Assembly (NCBI GenBank): GCA_029782215.1
Contig: JAKOVD010000127.1
Location: 1 to 64,000, forward strand
DNA length: 64,000 bases
Direction: 5' to 3'
Source: Chloroflexota bacterium
Lineage (GTDB): Bacteria; Chloroflexota; Anaerolineae; J102
Below, piece after piece: positions 51,380 through 60,645 of the stretch (the stretch's first letter is position 1; each line of letters begins with the position of its first letter). The position numbers and the translations under genes were made by a program. The notes under the pieces are model-generated. The model worked only from the letters and a program-made list of their open reading frames with translations, ran no database searches and had not been told where the DNA came from.

Positions 51380-52301
51380 CGTCACGAGTGACCCAGTCCG
51401 GCAGTGGCCCCACGTTCGTCAGTTTAGCCTCCACGACCTCGCGGGCAAACAACACGCAGCGCTCAATGGGATTGCCATCAAGCAGCGCCACCAGGAAACC
51501 CGCCCAGAACGAATCGCCGGCGCCGGTGGCGTCGGCCACCGTGAGCGGCCGCGCTGGCACGTGACCAAGCAGCTTGCCTGCCTCTGACATGAGAATACCG
51601 TCACGGCCCATGGTCAGAATGACGAGACGGGGACCGAGCTCATGGAAGTGAGAGATGTACTTCTCCGGTGACAGCCCCGGCCCCAACAGGCGCTCGGCAT
51701 CGTCAAGGGAAGGCTTGGTCAGGGTCGCATAGCGGTACAGATCGCGCATGACACCCACGGCCTCAGTTTTGTCTGGCCAGATGCGTGGGCTGTAGTTGGG
51801 GTCAAAGGAGATGAGCTTGCCCGCCTCCTGGGCCAGCCGGAACGCCAGCCGGATAGTTGACCGGCAGGGTTCCCGGGAGGCCGCGAAGGTCGAGGCATGC
51901 ACCACACGCGCTCTGGCGATGGCCTCCACCGCTAGTTCACCAGGCGCAAGGCGGAAATCCGCGTCCCGGAAGACCTCAAAATCAGGCGTGCGCTGGCTGC
52001 GGGTCACAAAGACCATGCTGGTCCTGGCTTCGGGGTCACTGACCATGAAATCGGTGCAGACCCCATATCGCTGCAGCTCAGTGCGCACGAACTGGCTGAA
52101 CGCGGCGCCGCCGACCTTGGACACCACCGCGGCGCGGCCGCCCAACCGGGAGACATTCACGGCGATGTTGGCCGGCGAACCGCCCAGGTAGCGCGTGAAA
52201 GTGGCGGCTTCGGCCAGGTGATCGGCCTCCGCCACCGAGATAAAGTCGATCAGTGTTTCGCCAACGGCAACGAGATCGAGATTGCCTTCAGGAATGTTCA
52301 T
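51333..52301 (-). CDS. PfkB-family carbohydrate kinase (fructokinase-like)
   Basis: Ribokinase-fold sugar kinase of 322 aa. The N-terminal VAVGETLIDFI and the YLGGSPANIAVNVSRLGG motif and the C-terminal DATGAGDSFWAGFLVALL with the catalytic Asp (GAGD) are typical of fructokinases. It is the last gene of the minus-strand sugar operon, 14 bp after the sucrose-phosphate-synthase-like gene, which suggests use of fructose or a fructosyl sugar. The 3' end overlaps the convergent cyclase gene by 47 bp. Confidence 0.9.
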   Translation of the reverse strand: MNIPEGNLDLVAVGETLIDFISVAEADHLAEAATFTRYLGGSPANIAVNVSRLGGRAAVVSKVGGAAFSQFVRTELQRYGVCTDFMVSDPEARTSMVFVTRSQRTPDFEVFRDADFRLAPGELAVEAIARARVVHASTFAASREPCRSTIRLAFRLAQEAGKLISFDPNYSPRIWPDKTEAVGVMRDLYRYATLTKPSLDDAERLLGPGLSPEKYISHFHELGPRLVILTMGRDGILMSEAGKLLGHVPARPLTVADATGAGDSFWAGFLVALLDGNPIERCVLFAREVVEAKLTNVGPLPDWVTRDAIYQRLAAQPSSASS

Positions 52302-52315
52302 TCTCGAGACCTAGC

Positions 52316-53791
52316 CTATGCGAAATAGACCCGGGCGAGTTCGTCCACGGCCAGCGGGCTTTGCTCGGGCTGCCGGAAATAGCCGGGGATGGGTTCGATC
52401 TTGCCCAACATCCGGCGGATCGCCGCCTCATAGCCCTCGGCGGTCCGGCGCCAGGTGTATTTCTCCTGGACGCGGCGGATGCCGGCATCATGGTAGTACT
52501 GCCAGCGTCCAGCGTCGCCGACGGCCTTTAGGAGACCGCGGGCGATGTCTTCAGGGTCCGCCGGATCGACAAGGACGCCGAATTCAGCGCCGCTGGCGAC
52601 ATCATACAGGCTTTCGCTGGGGCCGCCGTTCGCGGTCACCACCCCCGGCAGTCCCGCCGCGATGGCTTCCAGCGGCGCCAGGCCAAACGGCTCGTAGAGC
52701 GCCGTCAGGCAGAACACCGAGCGTCGCTGCGACAGGTAGCGGTAGGCGGCGGCCAGCTCATCCTGGCCGGACAGCGAAAAGGCGCTGACCTTGCCCCACA
52801 GATCGCTGCCTTGCACGATTGCGGCGAGCTCCTCCAGGATGATGAACTCCTCGCCCCGCGCCCGGCTGTGCTCGCGCAGCGGGTCATCCATGCCCCTCAC
52901 CACGATACCCAGGTTCGCGGCCGCCTGCAGCTCGGGACTGCCGGCAAAGGCGCGCATCAGGCCCACATGGTTCTTCTTGGCGTCAAGACGGCTCGACGAC
53001 ACGATCACGGGGAGATGCCGGCGTTCGGGGGCGAAGTCGCGGGCAAAGACGCGCTCCAGGTCCGCCTGCACGGCTTGTTCCACGGCGTTGTTCGCACCTT
53101 TGTCAAACCGGCGCAGATTGACGCCCGGCGGAATCACAGCAAAATGGTCATCATCGGCCGGATCGACGGCGCCGCGATAGGTGGGATGGCCGTACTGCTC
53201 GATCTGCTCCTGCTTGGTGCTGACGATGACCACGCCGGCGCGGTTCATGGCAATGCGCTCGGCCAGGATGCGCTGCGTAAAGTGAAAACGCCGGTCCAGC
53301 TCCGCCAGGTTGTCCGGGGTCGGCGACATCTTGTCCAGTTTCTGCGCACCCAGGGAATGCCCGGTGAACGTGAACGGAATGCCCGTCTGCTGCTCGATCA
53401 GCGCGCCGGTCAGCCCGCCATCGGCATAGTGGGTGGTCACGGCGTCAGGCAGCACGCCCTCGGCTGCATAGAAGCGCAGGATGCCCGGCGCCCACTCGGC
53501 GCCAAGGTAGGGCCACAGCTCCTCCTTGCGCAGGAAACCCGCTGGTCCGCAGGGGATGCGGACAATGCGCACGCGCTCCGCATCGGGATAGCCATCCTGC
53601 GACCCGGCAAAAGGCGGCCACTGGGGATCGACGATCTGCCTGGTGATGATATCCACGTCGTGGCCCAGCTCCGCCATGGCGAGGGCAATCTCCTTCACAT
53701 ACACGAGCTGCCCGCCAAAGTCGGGATGTTGGGTCCAGTAGCTGTCCTGGGGATCGAAATTGCCCTGCGGGTTGAGAAAAGCGATGCGCAT
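52316..53791 (-). CDS. Sucrose-phosphate-synthase-like GT4 glycosyltransferase
   Basis: A 491-aa GT-B enzyme of the sucrose-phosphate synthase/mannosylfructose-phosphate synthase type. Visible: FLNPQGNFDPQDSYWTQHPDFGGQLVYVKEIALAMAELGHDV (Gly-rich acceptor loop), FTGHSLGAQK, IPPGVNLRRFD, SSRLDAKKNH and ALYEPFGLAPLEAIAAGLPGVVT with the EX7E motif. Predicted to transfer glucose or mannose from a nucleotide sugar to fructose 6-phosphate. A PfkB kinase lies downstream and an FGGY kinase upstream. No separate sucrose-phosphatase is visible. CAGGAG precedes the ATG. Confidence 0.85.
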   Translation of the reverse strand: MRIAFLNPQGNFDPQDSYWTQHPDFGGQLVYVKEIALAMAELGHDVDIITRQIVDPQWPPFAGSQDGYPDAERVRIVRIPCGPAGFLRKEELWPYLGAEWAPGILRFYAAEGVLPDAVTTHYADGGLTGALIEQQTGIPFTFTGHSLGAQKLDKMSPTPDNLAELDRRFHFTQRILAERIAMNRAGVVIVSTKQEQIEQYGHPTYRGAVDPADDDHFAVIPPGVNLRRFDKGANNAVEQAVQADLERVFARDFAPERRHLPVIVSSSRLDAKKNHVGLMRAFAGSPELQAAANLGIVVRGMDDPLREHSRARGEEFIILEELAAIVQGSDLWGKVSAFSLSGQDELAAAYRYLSQRRSVFCLTALYEPFGLAPLEAIAAGLPGVVTANGGPSESLYDVASGAEFGVLVDPADPEDIARGLLKAVGDAGRWQYYHDAGIRRVQEKYTWRRTAEGYEAAIRRMLGKIEPIPGYFRQPEQSPLAVDELARVYFA

Positions 53792-53833
53792 GGCAGTCTC
53801 CTGTGCGCGAAGCGGAGTGGGGGCGCCTTCGGG

Positions 53834-55306
53834 TTAGCTGGCGGCCTTCAGAGCGGGATAGAGGTCGCGGTAGGTGGTGAAGGCGCGGCGGTAGTGCTCG
53901 GCTTCTTCGGGCTGAGGAAGGATCACCTCGTCGTGCAGGCGCACCGTCCGGCTGGCTGCATCCTGGGCGTCGCCGTAGACGCCCACGCCGATGCCTGCCA
54001 GGAGTGCCGCACCCGTGGCTGCCGCCTCGACGGTCAGAGTCCGGTGGATGGGACAGTCGTAGATGTCCGCCTGGAGCTGCAGCCACAAAGGGTGCTGCGT
54101 AGCGCCCCCCGACGCCACCACGCGCCGCGCCTCCACACCCAGGCTCTCCATGAGGTCCAGGGCCTGCCGAAGGGAGAAGACGACCCCCTCCATGACAGCG
54201 CGGATGATGTGCTCACGGCGGTGCCGCAGGGTCAGGCCGATGAATGCGGCACGGGCATGGGGGTCCATGTGGGGTGTGCGCTCGCCCGCCAGATGCGGCA
54301 CAAAGAAGAGACCTTCGGAGCCGGCCGGCGCCGTATTGGCCCAATCCGCCATCTGCTGGAACGGTGTGCCCGGCTGCAGGAGATTGCGCAGCCAGGTCAG
54401 CGACAGACCCGCGGATAGGGTGGCGCCCATGCGGAACCAGAGCCCCGGCGCCACGTGGTTGTAGAGGTGCAGTCGCAGCCCGCTGTCCGGGGTGGCGTCC
54501 GTCGTCGGCGCCGAAAGCTGCCCACCCGTGCCGATCGTGCTGGAGACATCGCCGGCAGCCAGGATGCCGTTGGCCAGGGCCTGGCAAGCCTGGTCGGCGG
54601 CGCCCGCGAAGACGGGCGTCCCCGCAGCCAGGCCCATCTCCGCCGCAGCCTGGGGCAGCAGGCGCCCCGCGGGCGCAGCGGAGCCGATCACGTCGGGCAG
54701 CAAGGCGGGGTCAATGTCCACCGCTTCGAGCAGCGGCTGCGACCAGCGCACGCGCGCTGGGTCGAACAAGCCGGTGGTGCCGGCATCACTCGGTTCCGTG
54801 GCCAGCACGCCGGTTAGCCGGTAGCGCACGTAGTCCTTGGGCAGCACGAAGAAGGCGGCGCGGGCAGCCACTTCGGGCTCGTGCTGGCGCAGCCAAAGCC
54901 ACGTGGACAGCATGAAGCCGGTGTCAAGCGGATTGCCGGTCCACCTCGCCAGGTTCTCCGGGCCCACGTTCCGGCGCACTTCGTCCACCTGCTGGGCGCT
55001 GCGTTGGTCCGCCCAGATGATGGCCGGGCGCAGGACCTCACCGTGCCTGCCCAGGCAGACCCCGCCATGGCTCTGTCCGCTGAACGACAAGGCCGCAACC
55101 GCCTCGACCTGGTCGCCGGCTTGCGCCAGGGCGCTGCGCACGGCTCGCAGCGTCGCCTGCACCCAGTCCTCGGCGTCTTGCTCAGCCCAACCGGGAAAGG
55201 GCGTGGAAATGGCGTACGGTTCTGCCCCGATCGCCAGGCAGCGCCCATCCTCGCGAATGAGCGCTGCCTTGATGGATGAGGTTCCGAGATCGATGCCGAG
55301 CAGCAA
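53834..55306 (-). CDS. xylB: FGGY-family carbohydrate kinase (xylulokinase-like)
   Basis: ATP-dependent pentulose/hexulose kinase, 490 aa. The actin-like fold motifs are there: LLGIDLGTSSIKAALI at the N-terminus, SGQSHGGVCL, IIWADQRS (catalytic region with the Asp), VFAGAADQACQALANGI, STIGTGGQLSAP, and the C-terminal VVASGGATQHPLWLQLQADI. This most resembles xylulokinases; FGGY specificity is hard to fix from sequence. It begins at TTG 55306, 8 bp after the MalG-like permease. Confidence 0.88.
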   Translation of the reverse strand: MLLGIDLGTSSIKAALIREDGRCLAIGAEPYAISTPFPGWAEQDAEDWVQATLRAVRSALAQAGDQVEAVAALSFSGQSHGGVCLGRHGEVLRPAIIWADQRSAQQVDEVRRNVGPENLARWTGNPLDTGFMLSTWLWLRQHEPEVAARAAFFVLPKDYVRYRLTGVLATEPSDAGTTGLFDPARVRWSQPLLEAVDIDPALLPDVIGSAAPAGRLLPQAAAEMGLAAGTPVFAGAADQACQALANGILAAGDVSSTIGTGGQLSAPTTDATPDSGLRLHLYNHVAPGLWFRMGATLSAGLSLTWLRNLLQPGTPFQQMADWANTAPAGSEGLFFVPHLAGERTPHMDPHARAAFIGLTLRHRREHIIRAVMEGVVFSLRQALDLMESLGVEARRVVASGGATQHPLWLQLQADIYDCPIHRTLTVEAAATGAALLAGIGVGVYGDAQDAASRTVRLHDEVILPQPEEAEHYRRAFTTYRDLYPALKAAS

Positions 55307-55313
55307 CGTGGCG

Positions 55314-56429
55314 TTAGCCCTTGACCGAGCCGGCCATCAGGCCGCGCACGAAGTAGCGTTGCAGCGAGAAGAAGACCACGAGGGGCAGGACCATCGACAC
55401 GAACGCGCCTGCGGTCAGCAGATGCCAGTCATTGCCGCGCGAGCCCACCATCTCGGCGATGCGCATTGTCAACACCTGGACATCCGACTTGTTGCCGATG
55501 AAGATCAAGGCCACCAGGTAGTCATTCCAGACCCAAAGGAACTGGAAGATGGCGAACGAAGCCAGCGCCGGCACCGAAAGCGGCAGGATCAGCCGCCTGA
55601 AAATGGTGAAGTGCGAGGCGCCGTCGATGAAGGCGGATTCCAGGATCTCTCTGGGGATGGTGCTGATGTAGCCGAAGAGCAGGTAGACGGCCAGGGGCAG
55701 GCCAAAGCCGGTGTGCGCCAACCACACTCCCAGGAAGGTGCCGTTCACTTTGAGAAAGACATAGTCCTTGAGGATGGGTACCAGGGCTATCTGCAGCGGC
55801 ACCACCAGAAGGGCCACGATCATGATGAAGAACAACTTGCGACCTGGAAAACGCATCCAGGCGAAGCCGTAGGCTGCGAAGGCCGCAATCAAAATCGGGA
55901 TCACCGTGGCCGGGATAGTGACGATGATACTGTTCAGAAAGGCGTTGGTGAAGTTGTCGCCCTTGACCGTTTCAATGCTGCCGTCCGGCTGTTTGATCTG
56001 GAACTCCTTCCCCCCCAACACTTGTTTGTAGTTGTCGAGGGTGAAGCCGAGGTTCATCGTCCACTTCAACTGCTGGACCTGCAGGGTGCCCAGGCGCTTG
56101 TTGCCGATCCAGACGATGCGCGTCTTGCGATCCACGGAGACAACGCCGACGCGAAACTGCTCAAACGTGCCCTGGGCTCCCTGGATGGTCATGACGCCAT
56201 TCCGGTCCAGGTCCGTTGGGACGGGCATCGAGCTGATCGTCTCCCACTCCCGATGCGGGAAGACCGTCCACCAGCCGGAGGTCTGGATGTCAAAGCGCGT
56301 GCGAAAGGATGAGAGCAGGAGACCGATAGTAGGAATCGTCCAACCCAGAACCAACAGCACGAGGGCGCCGTTGATGAGGATGTCTGACCAGAGCTTGCGC
56401 CGTTTGGCGTTTTGGGCGTTTGCAGCCAT
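55314..56429 (-). CDS. ABC sugar transporter permease (MalG-like)
   Basis: Inner-membrane permease of a carbohydrate uptake ABC transporter, 371 aa. Six TM helices and the EAA motif (EILESAFIDGASHFTIFRRLILPLSVPALAS) that contacts the ATPase are present. Between TM1 and TM2 there is an unusually long extracytoplasmic insert of about 110 residues (from TRFDIQTSGWWTVFP to VKGDNFTNAF) compared with roughly 280-aa MalG proteins. Its start overlaps the MalF-like stop (TGATG). Confidence 0.92.
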   Translation of the reverse strand: MAANAQNAKRRKLWSDILINGALVLLVLGWTIPTIGLLLSSFRTRFDIQTSGWWTVFPHREWETISSMPVPTDLDRNGVMTIQGAQGTFEQFRVGVVSVDRKTRIVWIGNKRLGTLQVQQLKWTMNLGFTLDNYKQVLGGKEFQIKQPDGSIETVKGDNFTNAFLNSIIVTIPATVIPILIAAFAAYGFAWMRFPGRKLFFIMIVALLVVPLQIALVPILKDYVFLKVNGTFLGVWLAHTGFGLPLAVYLLFGYISTIPREILESAFIDGASHFTIFRRLILPLSVPALASFAIFQFLWVWNDYLVALIFIGNKSDVQVLTMRIAEMVGSRGNDWHLLTAGAFVSMVLPLVVFFSLQRYFVRGLMAGSVKG

Positions 56430-57547
56430 CAGAAGGCCTCCCCCTCACGAAACTGCTTGAGGTTGTAGATCATGATCGGGACGACGGTGATCAACAGAAC
56501 AATGGCAATGGCGGACCCATACCCTGGATTCTGGCTCGTGAAGCTTTCCTGATAGAACTGTGTGGCGATCACTTGAGTGTTGAACTGCCCGCCGGTCATG
56601 ACCTGGACGACGTCGAAGATCTTCAGCGTGAAGATGATCACCGTGGTGCCCACCGTAATGATGGTAGGCATGATATACGGAATCATGATCCGGAAGAACA
56701 CCTGCATCTCGGTGGCGCCGTCCACCCGCGCCGCCTCGAGCAGATCGCCCGGAATCCCCTTGATCGCAGCCGAGAAGAGCACCATGGCGAAGCCGGTCTG
56801 CAGCCAGATCATCACGACGATGAGGAAGACGTTGTTCCAGGGCTGGATGGCAGCATCGGCCTTCCACGCAATCGGTGCGTTGCCCGTCAGGCCCGTGTAT
56901 ATGGCGTTCAACAAGCCGATGTTCGGGTTCACCGCGTAGATCATGTTCCAGATCACGCCTGCGCCGACCATCGAGATGGCCATCGGCAGGAAGACGAGGG
57001 ATTTGGCGAAACGCTCAAACCGGCTGCGGTCGGCCAGCACGGCGACGATCAGACCAAAGACCACACAGGCCGTGGCGCCGAAGATGATCCACATCAGGTT
57101 GTTGCGGAAGGCGGTGTACATGGCCCGGTTGGTGAACACGGCCACGTAGTTCATCAATCCCACGAACACCTTGCCGTCGGCGTCGTACAAGCTCCTGTAG
57201 AACGTTCGCGCCGTGGGCAGGGCCAGGTACCAGATGAGGATGGCCACGGCCGGACCCACGAAGACGAAGGGTTGGATGTGCCCGCGCCAGGGGTCCCCCA
57301 GCTTCTCGACCAACCAGTTGGAGACCAGGTAGAGGAGAGCGACGCCCCCCACGCCCCAAACGATGGCGACGACTGCAACGAAGCTCTTAGGGGCGTCGCT
57401 GTCGCGCAGATAGATGAAACCCAGGTAGAGCCCCAGAAACGTCACCAGCGGCACAAAGATGGCGACGCCAATGCGTATGATGTTCGTGACCAGCCAGCTC
57501 AGCGGCCCGCCGGCTTTGGGCGCCTCGGGCTCAAGCGCAGTTGACAT
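56429..57547 (-). CDS. ABC sugar transporter permease (MalF-like)
   Basis: Partner permease of 372 aa, starting at ATG 57547 with GGAGG 10 nt upstream. Eight TM helices are expected, two or three more at the N-terminus than in minimal MalF proteins. The EAA loop reads GDLLEAARVDGATEMQVFFRIMIPYIMPT. Together with the MalG-like protein and the binding protein it forms a CUT1-type importer; no ATPase gene is in this cluster, so a shared MsiK-type ATPase elsewhere is likely. Confidence 0.92.
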   Translation of the reverse strand: MSTALEPEAPKAGGPLSWLVTNIIRIGVAIFVPLVTFLGLYLGFIYLRDSDAPKSFVAVVAIVWGVGGVALLYLVSNWLVEKLGDPWRGHIQPFVFVGPAVAILIWYLALPTARTFYRSLYDADGKVFVGLMNYVAVFTNRAMYTAFRNNLMWIIFGATACVVFGLIVAVLADRSRFERFAKSLVFLPMAISMVGAGVIWNMIYAVNPNIGLLNAIYTGLTGNAPIAWKADAAIQPWNNVFLIVVMIWLQTGFAMVLFSAAIKGIPGDLLEAARVDGATEMQVFFRIMIPYIMPTIITVGTTVIIFTLKIFDVVQVMTGGQFNTQVIATQFYQESFTSQNPGYGSAIAIVLLITVVPIMIYNLKQFREGEAF

Positions 57548-57683
57548 GGCTTCTATCCTCCGTTGCGAACGATACACGAGGGGCTGGCACGGAAACGATC
57601 AGCCAGCCTTCTACATCAGTACAACCGTCAACGAAGACACACGGCGCACATTGCCGGTGAGGTCAAGACCATTGGCGATGGGG

Positions 57684-57715
57684 ATGCGGGGCAGCAGTTG
57701 CCTGCTGCCCCGCAT
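57684..57715 (-). promoter_or_regulatory. 14-bp perfect hairpin between the binding-protein and permease genes
   Basis: ATGCGGGGCAGCAG, loop of 4, CTGCTGCCCCGCAT, with no U-tract. In a 212-bp intergenic region after the solute-binding-protein stop. It probably protects the upstream mRNA or partly stops transcription, giving more binding protein than permease, as in mal-type operons. Confidence 0.7.
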
Positions 57716-57759
57716 AGTCCTGCGTAGGTTGCTGCCGGTCAACCGGCGGCCAAACCAGC

Positions 57760-59256
57760 CTACTTCGCTGGCCAGGAGGCGTCGATCTCCTTGAGGACGG
57801 TGTCCAGGTCGGCGCTGCCCGAGAAGTAGTCGGTCATGCCCTTCCAGAACGAGCCCGAACCCACGGCGCCAGGCATCATGTCGGAGGCGTCAAACCGCAC
57901 CGCCGTCGCCTCGGTGGCGATCTTGGCGATGTTGCGGTCCAGGTCCGTGCCGTACCAGTCCAACTGCGCGTCCTTCTGCGGCGCCAGGGCGCCACCCGCA
58001 GCCACCCAACCCTTCACGCCTTCACCGGTCGAGAAGAGCTGCATCACGGCCTTGACTTCCGGCCGGTCTGCAAAGGCGGCCATGATGTCGCCGGCCACCA
58101 GGAACGGCTTGCCGTGCTCGGTGTCCACCGGCGGCAGATAGAACACGTCGTAGTCAACACCCGCCTTCGCTTCCTTGGGGAAGAACGACGTGATGAAGTT
58201 CCCCTGCCGGTGCAGCCAGCACTTCGGCGGATCCTGGAACATCGGCGTCGGCGCATCGCCAAAGAACGTGCTCACGATCGCAGCCCGGCCGCCGTTCACC
58301 ATCTTGTCATTGTTCCAGATGGTGGCGAACGTCTCGATCGCCTTCTTCACTTCCGGCGAATCGAACTTCAGCTCGCCCTTCACCCACTTGTCGTAGTTCT
58401 CCAACGACGTCGTCCGCAGCATCATGTCTTCGGTCCAGTCCGTCGCCGGCCAACCCGTCGCCGCACCTGACTCGATGCCGATGCACCACGGCGTGTCGCC
58501 GTCCGCCACGATCTGGTCCTGCAGCGCATTCAGCTCTTCCCAGGTCGTCGGCACCTTGTAGCCGGCCGCATCAAAGGCCTTCTTCGGGTACCACACCAGG
58601 CTCTTGCCATTGAACCGCTGCCAGACACCGTACATCGCTTCCTTGCCATCAGCTCCCGGCAAGGTCGCCATGTCCAACCAGCTCTGGATGTAGTTGTTCT
58701 TCAGCCACGACTCAGGCACCATCGCCGTCGCCGGCTGCACCTTGCCCTGCTTCACAAAGGTGCCCAGCAGACCCGGCTGCGGGAAGTCCACGATGTCCGG
58801 CGCATCGCCAGCCTGCACGCGCACCGAAATCTCCGTCTCGAACTGCTTCGAGCCCGTGTACTGGATGTCGATGCCGGTCGCTTCCTCGAACGCCTTCATC
58901 GAGTTCTCGAACTTGACCGCATCCTCGTCCGTGAACGGACCCGACATCGTGACCTTGGTGCCCTTGAACTTGCCGGCATACGCATCCGCCAGCTCGTTCA
59001 GACCGGCCGCCTTCGCGGCCTCGGCACTCGCACCGGCCGACTTGTCAGCAGAGGCTGCGGGCGCCGCGGGTGCTTCCGTCGGCTGCGCCTCAGGAGCCTT
59101 GGTCGGTTCCGGGGCCTTGGTCGGCTCCGGGGCCTGGGTGGGCGCAGGCGGCTGCGTGGGGGCTGCCGTGGGCGCGGGCGTTGCCCCGCCGCCGCAGGCG
59201 ACGAGCACGAGCGCTGCCATCACGAGGACAGCCAGCAAAATAAACGAACGCTTCAT
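57760..59256 (-). CDS. ABC sugar-binding lipoprotein
   Basis: Extracytoplasmic solute-binding protein of the CUT1 class, 498 aa. The signal peptide ends in a lipobox (LVAC, Cys21), followed by a Pro/Thr/Glu linker (repeated PTKAPE units) to about residue 80 and a binding domain with TMSGPFTDEDAVKFENSMKAFEEATGIDI and DIVDFPQPGLLGTFVKQG. It resembles alpha-glucoside or trehalose/maltose-type binding proteins; the ligand is not certain. GAGGAG precedes the ATG. A hairpin separates it from the permease genes and a LacI regulator lies 149 bp upstream. Confidence 0.93.
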   Translation of the reverse strand: MKRSFILLAVLVMAALVLVACGGGATPAPTAAPTQPPAPTQAPEPTKAPEPTKAPEAQPTEAPAAPAASADKSAGASAEAAKAAGLNELADAYAGKFKGTKVTMSGPFTDEDAVKFENSMKAFEEATGIDIQYTGSKQFETEISVRVQAGDAPDIVDFPQPGLLGTFVKQGKVQPATAMVPESWLKNNYIQSWLDMATLPGADGKEAMYGVWQRFNGKSLVWYPKKAFDAAGYKVPTTWEELNALQDQIVADGDTPWCIGIESGAATGWPATDWTEDMMLRTTSLENYDKWVKGELKFDSPEVKKAIETFATIWNNDKMVNGGRAAIVSTFFGDAPTPMFQDPPKCWLHRQGNFITSFFPKEAKAGVDYDVFYLPPVDTEHGKPFLVAGDIMAAFADRPEVKAVMQLFSTGEGVKGWVAAGGALAPQKDAQLDWYGTDLDRNIAKIATEATAVRFDASDMMPGAVGSGSFWKGMTDYFSGSADLDTVLKEIDASWPAK

Positions 59257-59405
59257 GTTGTCTTCTCCTCAGAAGAGAGTGACGTAGAGGGTTGGAAATT
59301 CGCTAGAGAAACATACAGAGGGTCGGTGATGATATCAGGGCTTTACCTCCTTATGGTTGCTGTCGCTGCGAATGCCGGAACCAGCGCGCCAATGGTTCAT
59401 CGTCG

Positions 59406-60470
59406 CTAGGCTGAGGCCGAAGGGACCTGCACGGGAGACGCTGCCGATCCTGCCAGGCGGCCGGTCCGCACGGGGGCGGTAGTCTGCCTGGTGACAAGGC
59501 GCAGATAAGGTCTGATCTCGCGGGGCGGCATCTCCGGATGCTCGATCGCGTCCATCAGCAACTCCACAGCTTCCACTCCGGAGGCAAAAAGCGGCTGATG
59601 GATGGTCGTCAGATGAAGGAACTCGGCCAGATCGATGTCGTCGTACCCAATGACAGATAGGTCCTCGGGCACCTCCAGACCGCGCTCGCGCGCCGCCTGG
59701 ATGACGCCGATGGCCTGGGTATCGCTGGCCGCAAATATCGCCGTTGGGGGTTCCGGCAAGCTCAGCAGGATGCGCCCTGCTTCGCGTGCTTCAGGAACAC
59801 CGTGCTGGGCGGCGACGGCGTGATACTCTGCAGGCAAAGTCAGGCCCGCCTCGTACAGTGCCTGCTGCAGACCCTGCAGCCGGTAGCGGCTGGCGACAAA
59901 GCCAAAAGGGCTGGCGGGTGAGTCGCTGACATAACCGATGCGGGTGTGCCCCAGGGCGAGCAAGTGCCGCGTGGCCATGGCGCCCCCCAGCACGTCATCG
60001 ATGACGACGCGACTCAGGCACGGATGATAGCAGTCCAACAGCACGGTGGGCACGCCCGCCAGCAGTCGCTCGGCCTCCTCATCCGTGGGCGCCAAGGCCA
60101 TGATCAGAAGCCCGTCGCAGCGATCACGACGGGCAAGCTCCGTCAGATAGCGGTTGCGCTGCTTTGGCGTTTCCACGTTGTAGGCAACCACGTCGTAAGG
60201 CGTTTCGGCCAGCGCCGTCACGACGCCCCGCAAACGTTCGATGAACGCCGGGCGGGTGAAAAACGGCGCCACCACGGCAACGCTAAGCGTCTTGCCCAAT
60301 GAAAGGCGTCGGGCGCTGGGATTTGGCGAGAAGCTCAACTCCGCAATGGCGAGCTCGACCGCCTGCCGCGTCGCCTCACTGACCGATGGGTGGTTGTTAA
60401 TCACCCTCGACACAGTGCCGATGCCAACACCGGCTCTCTTCGCTACATCTCGTATCGTAGCAGGCGACAT
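59406..60470 (-). CDS. LacI-family transcriptional regulator
   Basis: Sugar-responsive repressor or activator, 354 aa. The N-terminal HTH is TIRDVAKRAGVGIGTVSRVINNHPSVSEATRQAV with the hinge FSPNPSARRLSLGKT; the C-terminal periplasmic-binding-like sensor domain includes VLLDCYHPCLSRVVIDDVLGG and AIFAASDTQAIGVIQAARERG. It is upstream of and in line with the ABC transporter cluster. A LacI-type operator lies 57 bp before its own ATG, suggesting autoregulation; a clear operator before the binding-protein gene was not found. Confidence 0.93.
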   Translation of the reverse strand: MSPATIRDVAKRAGVGIGTVSRVINNHPSVSEATRQAVELAIAELSFSPNPSARRLSLGKTLSVAVVAPFFTRPAFIERLRGVVTALAETPYDVVAYNVETPKQRNRYLTELARRDRCDGLLIMALAPTDEEAERLLAGVPTVLLDCYHPCLSRVVIDDVLGGAMATRHLLALGHTRIGYVSDSPASPFGFVASRYRLQGLQQALYEAGLTLPAEYHAVAAQHGVPEAREAGRILLSLPEPPTAIFAASDTQAIGVIQAARERGLEVPEDLSVIGYDDIDLAEFLHLTTIHQPLFASGVEAVELLMDAIEHPEMPPREIRPYLRLVTRQTTAPVRTGRLAGSAASPVQVPSASA

Positions 60471-60526
60471 TACACTGCTCTGCGACTGGGTGCTCGCTGG
60501 GCCCTCATGGCCAATGAGAAGAGAGG

Positions 60527-60546
60527 CTTTGGAAGCGGTTCCAAAG
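60527..60546. promoter_or_regulatory. LacI-type operator
   Basis: A 20-bp site with perfect 8-bp arms CTTTGGAA and TTCCAAAG around GCGG. The inner TGGAAGCGGTTCCA fits the LacI/GalR consensus TGnAAnCGnTnnCA, with the CG centre that the hinge helix inserts into. It lies 57 bp upstream of the lacI start. Confidence 0.8.
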
Positions 60547-60645
60547 ACTATCGTAGCACAATCTGCGCAGATGTCAAGACCCCTTTGTCATGACGGTGAA
60601 AATTCTTCGGATGTAGATAGGCGGGCGCCAACGCCCGGCTTCACT

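Noticed and set aside
59378..59398. GAACCA-N9-TGGTTC dyad upstream of the binding-protein gene as a second LacI operator
   Set aside because: It lacks the central CG and the TGGAA arms of the operator at 60527-60546.
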